Notes: a model not told the origin generated them from the letters alone. A DNA stretch of 64,000 nt from Flabesymbios commensalis (GCA_964017125.1 OZ024908.1:65449993-65513992); one strand, 5' to 3'. Counted from the stretch's first letter, positions 32,831 through 42,936 are shown. Program-made: numbers and translations.

Positions 32831-34009
32831 ACGCCAAATACAGTTGCTTTGTATCACATGGCTGCCCGTTGAGGTCGCCGGCAGTCCCTGCGCTGCATGA
32901 GCGCTCGAAGTAAACGCTGGGTACACGCCGGATGCTCGCCCAGCGCTCGAGCAACATGCTCTGACTATGTTGTTTCTGCAGCTTAACCCTTGGAGCTCTG
33001 AAGAACGTCATTTTATTTTTAATTATTCAACGTGGTGTTTCACACAATACACGGCCTTAAGTGCAGAATTTGTTTTTAATTTGTCGAAATTACGTCCAAA
33101 CATATACTGCTATAATAAATTTTGGAGACATTTTTCTTTTTAAAATGGTTACCTATGTACAAAACAAAATGATGAAAGTTATTATTATCGTCGACATTAT
33201 CATTCTAGGGTTTAATGCGCACTGTATGCGTTCAAAGTGTTAGCAAGGCGCTGTTCATTCGCCCTTTGTGTTGAAAACACGCTGTGCATTCGCTACCAGC
33301 TTGCGACGTTTTCCACAATCGACTCAAATTGTTATTTTTTTAATTTTTTTAAACGTGGACTGTGCGTCTTTTATGTGTGACTGGGACATTAAACCTCAGT
33401 CAACGGAAACACAACGAGTGTGCTCTACTTGTGCCTAGCGTTAGACTGGCGCTAGTCTGACGTTCTTCTGGCGTCTACATTCACGCGTGGAAAAACTCTC
33501 ACATTTTTGAACATGCAGAAACTGTGCGCTGAGGTTGACGCACACAATAAATGATTAACGTTCATCTGGCGTTCTCGTCAAATCAGCAACGAGTTCTGAC
33601 GCACGCCCAGCGAATCACAACGCACTGACCAAAATCCTTCATTTGTTGTGCGCTGGACGTGCGTAATGGTATATATGTGTGACTAGGCCTTCAGTTTCTA
33701 CCTGATTCGTTGTTGCAAACACCCCACGATGAGTGGCGTTCATTGTGCGTTCAAAAACCTGGCTCCGAACTGACAAAGTGTTTACGAGATACACATAATA
33801 GTTATGAAGACCTCCTTGAGAATGCCAAAGTATCGTCAAAATGCGTTTGTTGGAGGCCCCAAGAACAAATTAATGTGTCATTGCGACATGATAAATACCA
33901 TTATAAGAACATTAGTCATATTACGAGGTTATCATAGAGAAAATGAACCCACGAACATCTCGTGTAAATATTAAGCTGTTCCCAAGGCGTAGGAGCAGAC
34001 ACCCAACGT

Positions 34010-34320
34010 TGTGCGGTTTCTTTGGTGTGATCATAAAAGAGACTTGGGTACGAATCGTAGTTTTGGTCACGCTGCAATACTCTGCGACACGACTATACTC
34101 TATACGACTTGTATCCTAAATCGGACAGTCCGACACACCAGCTACGACAAAGATTCTTACTCGTTTATTAAGTTGGTCATACCGGCACACCATGCGCCCC
34201 ACTACATTGTCAATACCCGCATTCGTATCTTCAGCTGCTTACACCACCACATACTCTACGACAAAGACTCTCACTCATTATGTTAAGTCGGCCACGCCGC
34301 CACAACATTTACTACAAAGA
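34010..34320 (+). repeat. Degenerate tandem repeat, TACGACAAAGACTCTCACTC units
   Basis: Variants of TACGACAAAGA(C/T)TCTTACTC followed by AAGT(C/T)GG(T/C)CA and CACACCA occur near 34140, 34258 and, beyond an inserted MITE, 34567-34610. Unit length is irregular (about 60-120 bp). Confidence 0.6.
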
Positions 34321-34325
34321 TCGTC

Positions 34326-34566
34326 ACTCAATATCTTGAAGGTGATATATCACCCCTTATATAGTATGAGTAAATTTGTGACAAATAAATCAAAGTTGCC
34401 ACAAGATGGGGCACAAGTGTTTCCTTATATAGGGTGATTGGCTATCATGTGCCCTCTGAGAGAGTCATATGATAGCCAATCACCCCATATATGGGGTGAT
34501 TGGAGCCAATCACCCTATATAAGGACATACTTATTCATACCATATAAGGGGTGATAGATCACCTTT
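34326..34566. mobile_element. Palindromic MITE, AAAGGTGATCTATCACC ends
   Basis: Left end AAGGTGATATATCACCCC, right end GGGGTGATAGATCACCTTT, with a central fold-back of GGTGATTGGCTATCATGTG. It interrupts the degenerate tandem repeat. Related copies are at 35648-35911 and, nested, at 17733-17906. Confidence 0.8.
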
Positions 34567-34744
34567 AAGTCGGTCACGCCGCCACAACATTTACGACAAA
34601 GACTCTCACTAGTATCATCGATCGATCACACGTCTAGAGACGTTAGAATATGACGAAACGCACAGACTCTCCCCGCGCTGGACGGAATAATTCGGTCACA
34701 CCCCCACACCATCTAGGCCATGATGAGACTATGACTCATAATTA

Positions 34745-34935
34745 TCCTAATTGGAAATCATCATAAATATCTTAGTTAGCTCTTCCCGCTTCATTAGAAT
34801 ATCTATGCTATGGGTCTACGACCATTATATGTTTTTTTTTAAAAAATTTCAGTGTGGGACAGTCTTTAGACGTCAGAATCTGACGTCTACATACATCAGA
34901 TTCTGACGTCTAAAGACGGTCCCGCGCTGAAAGGC
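34745..34935 (+). mobile_element. ACAACGCTGAA-family MITE, right part
   Basis: Contains GGAAATCATCATAAATATC, GTCTACGACCATTA, an inverted pair of CAGATTCTGACGTC blocks, and the right end GGTCCCGCGCTGAAAGGC. It then reaches a TTAA (34936-34939) that is also the left target site of the next element. The left end is missing. Confidence 0.7.
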
Positions 34936-34939
34936 TTAA

Positions 34940-35181
34940 CCCTTTAATCGCCAAATTAGTCATTCTGAATTTTCACCCACCTGAAGTTGTGTCTCGCTGA
35001 CGCGATCCACAACTTCAATTGAGTGAAAATTATTCAGATTTTACAACATGGAGGTCAACTGTTTTCAAATATTGCTCATTGATGTCACATTTTATCTTTA
35101 AAATGTTTAAAAGTTGGTACTTAATGTGCTAATAAAAAATGAAAACCCGAATAATTATATGCGACACCGGCGGTTAAAGGG
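34940..35181 (+). mobile_element. TTAA-flanked MITE, piggyBac-like ends
   Basis: TTAA at 34936-34939 and 35182-35185; ends CCCTTTAATCGCC and GGCGGTTAAAGGG. The internal hairpin is at 34970-35030. Same orientation as 25977-26220. Confidence 0.9.
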
Positions 35182-35185
35182 TTAA

Positions 35186-35640
35186 GTTGTTTTCATCGCC
35201 ACTCCATCTGCGACATGACAAAACGTTTTTTTACTTGTAAAAATGACTTAACATTGTTTCAATAAAAAACCCCACATAATTCGACTTTTCCTTGCTTAAT
35301 AATTGGTCGATAAAGGCAGCTGGACCTAGTATCCAACACCGTCTTCATTTTTAAAGTGCAGCATATATAAATTGCTCCATGCGGGTATTCAATTATTTTC
35401 AGTCTTTCAAAAAGGTTATCATCGTGAAGATGTCTAACTGTAAAGATCAATATATCTACATATCATCCAACAAATTGAGCTTATCTGATTAAAAAAACTT
35501 GTACTCTCGGGTTGATAAATTATGATGAGTTTTTTAACCTGCTCACCAGGTTTCCCTTTCCTAATTCATGGTCAAGGAAAAAATGTCATGACTCTCCACT
35601 TATAACTGGCATTAATTAGATGAGATCACTAAAGTGATAA
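35186..35640. other. Non-coding stretch
   Basis: Nothing recognised. Confidence 0.4.
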
Positions 35641-35647
35641 TACTACT

Positions 35648-35911
35648 GGTTGTTAAATATGGTATGAATAATAAATTTGTATGTCCTTATATGGGGTGAT
35701 CGGCTATCATGTGACCCTCTAAGAGGGTCACATGATAGTCAATCACCCCATATTATGGGGGTGATTGGCTATCATGTGACCCTCTCAGAAGGTCACATGA
35801 TAGCCAATCACCCCATATTAGGAAACACTTGTGTCCCATCTTGTGGCAACTTTGATTTATTTGTCACAAATTTATTCATGCTATATAAGGGGTGATAGAT
35901 CACCTTTAAGA
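35648..35911. mobile_element. Palindromic MITE, AAAGGTGATCTATCACC family
   Basis: Two head-to-head fold-backs of GGCTATCATGTGACCCTCT lie side by side. The right arm continues through TGTGGCAACTTTGATTTATT to GGTGATAGATCACCTTT. Its left terminal arm is shortened. Confidence 0.75.
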
Positions 35912-35914
35912 ATA

Positions 35915-36460
35915 GTCAATAGATACACATGCTCAGATGGTGAAGTCAGAATAGTAAAATATGAAACACAAGTACACAGGCAAAATAAAAGGGTATGCAA
36001 GTAACTTTCTCGATTACAAAAAGTGTACTGCTCATAATACTACGTGTGACATGTGTGAGGTAAAGTTGTGCATGTCTACGTCTGAAATAAAACTTGTATA
36101 TCGAGATTTGTTGTCTGAAAATGTGCAATGGCTATGCCTGTAATATCAGACGTTAAAAGTGATATGCTGAGCTTCAATTAAAAATGATATGAAATACAAA
36201 TAAAGTCAACCAAATCTAATGGTCACCTTTCTTGTAGTCTCCAGGTTATAACAATATGTTCCCATACATATTATACATATTATGAACGAATTTAAATTGT
36301 TAATAAAATTAGAGTTGGGTCGCTGAACACAACAAAATCATTAGGCAAGATTTTAAGTTATACAGATGCTTAAATAATACGAATAATGTTCTTCACAATC
36401 ATAATGGAAAGGTTTTTTTTATAGAAAACAGTTTGTGCTTATTGAAATCAAGGATAAGTA
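35915..36460. other. AT-rich non-coding stretch
   Basis: Only short open frames without domains; nothing matched. Confidence 0.4.
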
Positions 36461-36462
36461 TG

Positions 36463-36545
36463 ACACACAGACAGACAGATATTTTATTGACAGAAAGGAA
36501 AAGTCATTACAGACTTATTTGTCATAGAAATGAAAGTATGATAAT
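36463..36545 (-). mobile_element. LINE 3' end fragment
   Basis: Inverse of the 3' ends at 17100-17195 and 19760-19840. It has ACAGACAGACAGAT (tail), TTTTATTGACAG, then GACTTATTTGTCATAGAAAT. Confidence 0.65.
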
Positions 36546-36576
36546 TACACCAGATGAGTTGAATGATAATTTTGTC

Positions 36577-36650
36577 CACTGGGCAAACGACGTTGTTGTG
36601 ACGTTGAATCAACGTTGATCGAACGTCGCAACAACGTCTTGTGCCCAGTG
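36577..36650. mobile_element. 74-bp hairpin MITE
   Basis: CACTGGGCAAACGACGTTGT pairs with ACAACGTCTTGTGCCCAGTG around CAACGTTGATCGAACG. Confidence 0.75.
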
Positions 36651-36773
36651 TGTGTTTTTTTCATATTTTACCTTGAAATGAGCTCGACATCACATGTGTG
36701 ACGTTGAGGGGTGAGATCTCTCCAGGGTGTATCTATAAAAATACCACATGGGGTAGGCTATAGGCCTACAGCC

Positions 36774-37014
36774 GCTTAGGAGGCCACCATTCGATATCCA
36801 GGGGGGGGGGGAGGAGTTTTTGTCGCGGGCAAATTATTTATTTCAAACAGACTTGGCGGCGCGCTGAAAATTTCACATTTTATTACATGTTTATATAGAA
36901 CAGTAATTGAAGTACATTATTTATTTCACGCCGAGTCCGCCCGAAACTATTTATTTCAGAAAAAACACTCCAGCCCCCCCCCCCCCCTGGAAAATAAATG
37001 GTGGCCCCCTTAAG
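36774..37014. mobile_element. Inverted-repeat MITE with G and C homopolymer arms
   Basis: CTTAGGAGGCCACCATT at the left and AATGGTGGCCCCCTTAAG at the right are inverse. Just inside lie CCAGGGGGGGGGG and CCCCCCCCCCCCCCTGG, also inverse. Confidence 0.8.
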
Positions 37015-37116
37015 CCTCTCATCGGAATTTACTTTTGTTTAGATTGTATCAAGTGAACTCTGATGTGCTGAGGGAGTTATTTTTTTATTTTAGAGGGTTA
37101 TTGTTAATTCGTTAGT

Positions 37117-37330
37117 TTAATCACACAACGCTTGAATATTTATGTATAAACTATGAAGACCAAAGGTTTTTTTCCATATGAAATTATCCCAATTGTTTTA
37201 ATTAGCTGTTTCTGCTTCATTTGAATACATATGTTATAGGTCTACAGCCATTAGAAATATTTTAATTCTTTCAGCGCGGGCACCGTCTTTATACATCAGA
37301 ATCTGACATTACAGACGTCAGACTGTGAAA
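37117..37330 (+). mobile_element. ACAACGCTGAA-family MITE, decayed
   Basis: Starts TTAATCACACAACGCTTGAA and contains TATAAACTATGAAGACCAAA, TAGGTCTACAGCCATTA and GCGCGGGCACCGTC. The right end has decayed. Confidence 0.65.
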
Positions 37331-37703
37331 TGGTTGATAAAGGCTGCTCACCTATGAGTTTTGTTATCTATTACGTCTCCTTGACCTAGTAACTTGCATG
37401 TAGTTCCGAAATATAAAATTACTCCAAATACATCCCCCAAGATTTTTCCATCTCACTAATTATGTTCGAATAATGATAAAGCAAAGAGTGTGATACGCAT
37501 GGTGGTATGGCGTATATGCGTATATGTATTGTGTATGAAATTGTATCTATCGTGAGCGCAACAAAAAAAAACAATGATATAACCTTGACCTTGATCATAT
37601 CGGATATGATCTCGACCTAGAGTTTTTTTTCCCCCGGGACACTAGAGATTCATATACGAAAAAGCTAAAGCTAAAAGCAGATATAAAAACATGTCAATAG
37701 GTT

Positions 37704-38080
37704 AAAGGGACATAGCCAGGTCTAAAATCAAAAAAAAATCGGTGATTTTATTCTAGCTTAATAATATGACCATATGATGTAAACATGTCCATAGACTAGA
37801 ACTGCAAAGGTTTTTTTAATTTTTGTGCTGCGCATTCACCAGTTAGGCTAGATATAGAGACGAAATTCCTAATTTCTAATTATTGACAACCATGTCAAAA
37901 AATAAAAAATACGGGGATTTTGTCTCTATATCTAGCCTAACTGGTGAATGCGCAGCACAAAAAAAACAAAAAAACTTTTGCAATTCTAGTCTACGGGCAT
38001 GTTTACATCATATGGTCATATTATTAAGCTAAAATAAAATCACTGATTTTTTTATGATTCAGACCTGGGCATGTCCCTTT
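37704..38080. mobile_element. 377-bp near-perfect palindromic MITE
   Basis: Arms run AAAGGGACATAGCCAGGTCT inward through TGACCATATGATGTAAACAT and GTGCTGCGCATTCACCAGTT to GAGACGAAATTCC. All are repeated in inverse on the other side of an AT-rich centre (near 37890). Single-arm relatives are at 28360-28515 and 55227-55453. It has no coding capacity. Confidence 0.9.
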
Positions 38081-38540
38081 CAGTAACACATTCATTATGC
38101 CGCCATATTGCATTTATACTAATAATTATAATGCTCAAGTATACCAATCTGGCACACGACGGAAATGGCATCTGTGAACACAAATTAATCCAAAGCCAAC
38201 AAAAAACCTTAGAGCAGTCCTACGAACTATTTCTGGGATCACCACTGAAACAGTATAGCTGCATGGCTACTGGACTATTACTGAACATGCCTAATACATT
38301 TTTGAGACCTCGCAGCTGGTTATCAAGGTTATGTGAAGGCGATATACACGGTCGTGGTCAGAGAGAAAAGCTTTCAATAGAAAGTTTTTATTTCGTAGAT
38401 TAAGAACTGGACCAGAGCAATGAGTTGACAGCAAGAAAGTGTCACCACCATTATTTCGGTCAGAGCGGGCGACGTTTTTTGGACATCTTCAATCTGTTGT
38501 CACATCGACTAATGCATGTAGCTGACAATTAAATAATAAA
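38081..38540. other. Unassigned stretch beyond intron 1 of the receptor
   Basis: A short open frame at 38071-38403 begins inside the palindromic MITE and has no recognisable domain. If the receptor gene continues on the minus strand, this is probably intron. Confidence 0.35.
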
Positions 38541-38545
38541 GTTAT

Positions 38546-38936
38546 TTCATCCACTTGAATTTGTGTCTCGCTGACGCGATCCACAACTTCAAGTGGGTGA
38601 AAATACTATTCCATATTGACTTGCTTTACGATAGTGATGGCACTACTTGCCTGTGGAAAGCTGAACATGACACAAGATATTTAAATTTTCACCGATATTT
38701 AAATTTTCACCCATTCGATGTTGTGTCTCACTGACGCGATCTACAACTTCAAGTGGGTGAAAATTACTATTACGTATTGACTTTCTTGAGGATAGTGATG
38801 GCACACACCTGCGGCAAGCTGAACATGACACAATTTATTTAAATTTTCACCGAACTTGAGTTGTGTTTCGCTAACGCGATCCACACTTTCAAGTGGGAGG
38901 AAATTACTACTGTATTACGTATTGACTTGCTTGAGG
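38546..38936 (-). repeat. Tandem copies of hairpin plus receptor exon edge
   Basis: Units of about 150 bp begin at about 38546, 38702 and 38842. Each has the hairpin repeat, then TATTGACTTGC(T), GATAGTGATGGCAC and, in two of them, an inverse copy of the receptor exon 3' edge with its splice junction. On the minus strand the copies read ATGTTCAGCTTTCCACAG|GC (38636-38672) and ATGTTCAGCTTGCCGCAG|GT (38797-38830). The third unit runs into the true exon edge but is interrupted by a SINE. The shared exonic part is only about 20 bp. Confidence 0.8.
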
Positions 38937-39129
38937 AAATGAAATGAATGGGGTTATAGGCCACCTTTGTACACATAATACAGTAAGCTAAACTGGACCA
39001 GGAGAACCTCCTGAGGATGGTGAGATGAATGAGATGACACTGCCCTCCAGACACAGGTTTCGAAATTCGAGCCATGGCGGTCTGAAGTCGAGCAGTGAGC
39101 ACGCTACCTCTAGATCACAGAGGCTCCCC
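38937..39129 (-). mobile_element. SINE in receptor intron 1
   Basis: From the AATGAAATGAATGG tail (plus strand) to GGAGCCTCTGTGATC on the minus strand: body plus second tRNA-like module only. It lies within the intron, about 30 bp from the splice donor, and splits the third tandem unit. Confidence 0.8.
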
Positions 39130-39157
39130 ACACTATTGTGGAGTGTATGGCACCTAC

Positions 39158-39820
39158 CTGTGGCAAGCTGAACATAGCACTGGCGATCCAAGCTGTGACG
39201 ATCATGCAGCGGACTCGACGAGGGGCTTTGTTACGACTCATGGGGTCCAGGATGGCCATGCAGCGGTCAATGCTGATGATGACCACGATGTAGGTGGAGA
39301 GGTATAATCCGAACACCTCCAGGAACTTCATCACCTTGCACAGCACGGTACCCGCGTACCACTGTACCGTGGACGCCCACACGGACTCCGTGACGTTGCA
39401 GAAGAACGTGACGATCAAGTCCGCCGTGGCCAGGTTGGTGATGAGCACGTTGATGGTGGACTTACGTCGCCTCATCCGGTACATCTGTACCAAGGTGGCC
39501 ACGTTCCCGGTGAGGGCGATGAGAAACATGCCGAGAAGCACTATGGTCTTGATCATGGACACGTCGTTGTACGTGGGCAGAGGCATTGCGGTACCCATCA
39601 TACTAATGTTCCCGCCTACAGCCAGTACGTCGGGGTACCCAGACGTACGAGGTGCTTCTGACGCCATCACCGATCTGTTCTCAGGAGTACCCAGAAGGTC
39701 TTTCTCATCTACAGATGAGTTATTTTCTCTGAGGAAGGGATGGCCTCGCACAGATATCCTCACCGTTCTCATGCCATATCCGAATATGCCTTCTTCATTC
39801 TCTACTCCATATCGAGTCAT
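39158..39820 (-). CDS. GnRH/corazonin/AKH-type GPCR, first coding exon
   Basis: This exon encodes 221 residues of a rhodopsin-family receptor. An N-terminal tail of about 88 residues has three N-glycosylation sequons (NSS, NRS, NIS). TM1 is about 89-111, with the conserved GN at 105-106. TM2 is about 125-147, with ATADL and its aspartate at 134. The conserved TM3 cysteine is C161. FLEVFGLYLSTYIVVIISID leads to a DRC box at 185-187, and TM4 is about 203-220. TVQWYAG before TM3 and AILDPMSRNKAPRRV in loop 2 point to the GnRH/corazonin/adipokinetic-hormone receptor family. The exon ends SLPQ at CAG|GTAGGT, phase 0. In-frame upstream there is a TAG (near 39893) and no other ATG, so I take the ATG at 39820. 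TM5-TM7 must lie in later exons, not seen here. Which ligand branch it belongs to is uncertain. Confidence 0.85.
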
Positions 39821-40285
39821 TGCACAAATTTGAAACGTGGAACTAGAACTACCACAACAGCTAGATATGTGCGAAGCATAGATGACACCACTCTACTCAC
39901 GCAAAGCAGTGTTGAACACGACAAGTATGAACATGATCAGCATAAAGCCGATTTAAAAAAAACTAAAGAAAAAAACGTACAATTATCTTTAATTTATTTG
40001 AAGCTTATCGTAAACACTCGTAATGTTAATGAACTAATACATTCCTTCATTGAGATGTCCACGCTGTAATCAGTGTCCACTCCACCTCGCCACTCCAAAT
40101 TCTCTACCTGTCTCTCCAGCAGATGTCAAATGACTCGACGAGTCAATCCAAAGTAAAAACAAATCACGTAAAATTACCCACCTCCACGAGAAAAAGTATT
40201 TTCAAAGTTGGCGAGATCAGCACTATGCTGTCAGACATGAATTTGGTTGTAATAAACGAGTTGCGTGGAGATGACTAATAAGTAT
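39821..40285. other. Upstream flank of the receptor exon
   Basis: Read on the minus strand this holds the receptor's 5' flank. A GTGAGT-like donor at about 39890-39900 could end an upstream non-coding exon, but I cannot show that. The rest is AT-rich. Confidence 0.35.
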
Positions 40286-40289
40286 ATTC

Positions 40290-40720
40290 CTGTGGTGGTT
40301 GCTCTGGCTGAATGCCTGGCCCAGTGATACAGATACAGCGCAGTGGCGCCATCTGCTACTGCTGCGGCGTGTCCTGCCACCACAGAGCATGCGCGTGAAG
40401 TCTGTGCAGCCTCCCTCTGGTTTGCTTGCTCACCTACCAGAGATGACTAGACCTGGCATCCCTCTCAGCTCAGTCCTTCGGCAGGCCTCCTATCTGGTGA
40501 CCACATGGTTGGTTTCTGGCAGCGTCACTCAGCGCTCACAGACGGCCTGCCTGCTCTGCAAAGGCAAGAGGCGATATATGGTTACTTGTAAAGTAAGCAG
40601 ATGCCGCCCTTTGCCTTCGCACGGCAGCCACAGGTAGCTGTGAGGCAGCCTGACCTGGACTGGCAGCCAGATGATACGCCGATCAACATATCTGGACAAC
40701 CCGATGCCGCATCCCTGCAA
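40290..40720. other. GC-richer block upstream of the receptor
   Basis: A block of markedly higher GC content (CTGCTGCGGCGTGTCCTGCC, GGCAGCGTCACTCAGCGC) lies 0.5-0.9 kb upstream of the receptor start. It contains the TACTTGTAAAG motif at 40584. It could be promoter or 5' UTR, or a captured element; no TATA or initiator was convincing. Confidence 0.35.
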
Positions 40721-40721
40721 A

Positions 40722-40845
40722 CACGAGACAATCCAGTAAACACGAGACGTTCAGCCAATGTTGGTACAATGTTGGGCCAGCGGCGAAAACGCTGGCCCAA
40801 CATTGTACCAATATTGGCTGAACGTCTTATGCTTGATGGGAATCA
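40722..40845. mobile_element. Hairpin MITE, GTTGGGCCA family
   Basis: GACGTTCAGCCAATGTTGGT pairs with ACCAATATTGGCTGAACGTC around CAGCGGCGAAAACGCTGG. It is followed by a second, decayed half-copy to about 40912. Confidence 0.8.
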
Positions 40846-40915
40846 CGTGATGCTGATTTAAGGTTGGGTCAGCGTTGCATTAAATCAGTATTGGCTCAAT
40901 GTTTTCTGTACACAC

Positions 40916-41033
40916 AGGGCCCGTATTCTCGTACAAGTTACGATATATCGTAGGCTTCTGATTAGTCGAGATTGCCATCTCGACCAATCAGAAGCCTACG
41001 ATATATCGTAACTTGTACGAGAATATGGGCCCT
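40916..41033. mobile_element. 118-bp near-perfect palindrome
   Basis: AGGGCCCGTATTCTCGTACA pairs with TGTACGAGAATATGGGCCCT. Inner arms include CGATATATCGTAGGCTTCTG with its inverse, around CGAGATTGCCATCTCG. It is a MITE by structure; family unassigned. Confidence 0.85.
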
Positions 41034-41042
41034 GGTAATTAC

Positions 41043-41190
41043 TGTCAGCTATTCGCGCTCTTGACCATTTTCTCATGTGTCGCATTCTGGTAATTAAAAC
41101 AGGATCGGATATTTGTTAACAATGTGTCATTATTTTATTTTACTGTGACGCAAGTAGCATTAATCACAAATAGCAGTCACCACTTACACG
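41043..41190 (+). repeat. Diverged direct repeat, first copy
   Basis: GTCAGCTATTCGCGCT, CGCATTCTGGTAATTAAAAC, AGGATCGGAT and GTGTCATTATTTTATTTTAC recur in order at 41583-41730, about 540 bp away. This is an old local duplication. Confidence 0.8.
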
Positions 41191-41582
41191 AAATAGAAGA
41201 CTTTCCTTCTTATATAATTATATTAAATCATATAATGCTAACTAACCTTCACAATATTCCAGGAATTGTAATTTTGTTTATATATTGAGGTTAAAATTAC
41301 GGAAATTATTATAAAATGTTTTTAGATGTGATAATAATGTGACCCGTCGATCTAACATAATGAGTCGTATTGCAAATTTACATATTGAAGTAAACCTGAA
41401 TGATACACACACTTACCATTACAACGTTCTAGCGTGTTCAGTGTAAAAAATACGGTTCGGCAAACTCAAAGAAATGTGGAGTCTCAAAGTGCATGATTTT
41501 GAGAAACTAGCATTGTCAGCTTGTACATTTAAAAAAAACCCATACAATTGGATTAAAGGTAAATAAGCAAAATTGAAATTGC

Positions 41583-41730
41583 TGTCAGCTATGCGCGCTG
41601 TTAACCATTTGCACATTGTATCGCATTCTGGTAATTGAAACAGGATCGGATCTTTGTTGAGAATGTGTCATTATTTTATTTTACTGTCACGCGAGTAGCA
41701 ATAATCGCAAACAGCAATAACTATTTTTAT
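41583..41730 (+). repeat. Diverged direct repeat, second copy
   Basis: Partner of 41043-41190 with scattered substitutions. Confidence 0.8.
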
Positions 41731-42014
41731 CACACACCATTTCAGAATTTGAAAGTAATCAATGTATTAAAATAAAAAATTGAAATACGTTATACATATC
41801 AATGTAATTTGTCAAACTGCGACTCACGACTCATTTTGCCAGATCGGGTCACAGTCCTGTGAGGTTGCTGTGGGGCGAACGATTTTTATTTTGTGTGTGT
41901 GCATGTGCGTGTTTATAAATAATTTATCAAGTTTATTGACCGTCTGCATGTCAACGTTGACATATCGGTCATTTTTCTCTCTTTATTTTCTTTGTACGTT
42001 TTTTATGCGGCGCT

Positions 42015-42934
42015 AATCGGTTGAACGTTCGGTTGTAATTATCATCCCACGAATTTGAACAGTTTGGGCCATAAAGATACTTTCCAAATCTGTTTGAAAT
42101 ACAATTAAATTATTCTTTAAAGTATAAGAATCCTGATCCTGAATATAAATTAAAATGCTTCCTCCGCGTTTACACCATCTAAATTTATGTTCACATACAT
42201 ATGGATCCATTAATTGAAAACAAATCTGCAGTACCTTCATTAATCCAGGTCTCTGACAATCGAGTAAAAGTAAACTTATGATTTATATTTTGGAGATAAT
42301 TCTCAAATTGTGACATGTTCTTCATCACACTATGTATCATTCAGATGAAGAAATGAGCAATTATCTTTAGATCTATTAAAGTTATGTATTTTTTTTTATT
42401 ATAACCTGCTTTAAGATAATATTTACACTCCGTATAAGAGGTCTTTAAAATAATGCTCATCTGGGTCTAAGTCAGTTAGAGGGTTTATAAATCCACTATC
42501 ATCAAAATCATTTGTTTCAAAAATATTAAATAGTTTTTTTCCTACTTCATCAACGGATAAAGATAAAGGTATATCGCACTGATCGCTAATAATATTACAA
42601 AAATAATACGTCATCATCTTCAATGTGATTAAAAGGAAATAGTTTTATTGCACATAATTGACGCATCAAATTGGAATTACTAAGTGATCTCAAATCTTTA
42701 TTTGTGTTAAACCAGTTTTACAATTATTCAATTATTCCATCGTAGGACCAACAATCTATTATCTTATTACTGCGTTTTGTTTTTCTTGATTAGTATAATA
42801 GTCCAGCTCGTACCTTACTCAAGTCCTTATTTACATACATCCGTGGTAGATCCTGTCCTGTTGTCTCGTCGTTTGTTGTGGCCTATTCTGCACCTTCAAT
42901 CCTTCGCCTGAGATTCAGCCGCTGCCTCTCCAAG
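42015..42934 (-). mobile_element. LINE remnant, part 2 (RRM end to endonuclease start)
   Basis: On the minus strand, in several frames with stops, it reads MYVNKDLSKVRAGLLY (end of a LINE ORF1 RRM/C-terminal domain). LFPFNHIEDDDVLF and LTDLDPDEHYFKDLLYG (an acidic linker seen before the endonuclease in CR1-like LINEs) follow. Then come QNINHKFTF, LSETWINEG and HKFRWCKRGGSILIYIQ, which resemble the start of an APE-type endonuclease. It continues the remnant at 44771-45190, from which it is separated by a DNA element. The reverse transcriptase is not present. Confidence 0.7.
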
Positions 42935-42936
42935 TA

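Larger units (their letters stand above)
31785..33690. other. CAGTCACACA-rich mosaic region
   Basis: Several fragments ending in variants of CAGTCACACA or its inverse (about 31793, 32153, 32620, 33373, 33680) are joined by GC-richer DNA with many GCGTC and ACGCC motifs. Composition is unlike the surroundings. It is probably several overlapping DNA-element remnants. No coding sequence was recognised. Confidence 0.5.

Noticed and set aside
35677-35895. A 72-codon open frame
   Set aside because: It is read through a palindromic MITE; its mirror-image peptide pieces reflect the inverted arms.
38071-38403. A possible protein frame in the receptor intron region
   Set aside because: It begins inside the right arm of a palindromic MITE. 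A weak resemblance to the end of a LINE reverse transcriptase in another frame was not convincing.
39294-39833. Plus-strand frame of 179 codons opposite the receptor
   Set aside because: It is the shadow of the receptor exon; the minus-strand frame has transmembrane segments, conserved GPCR residues and a matching splice donor.
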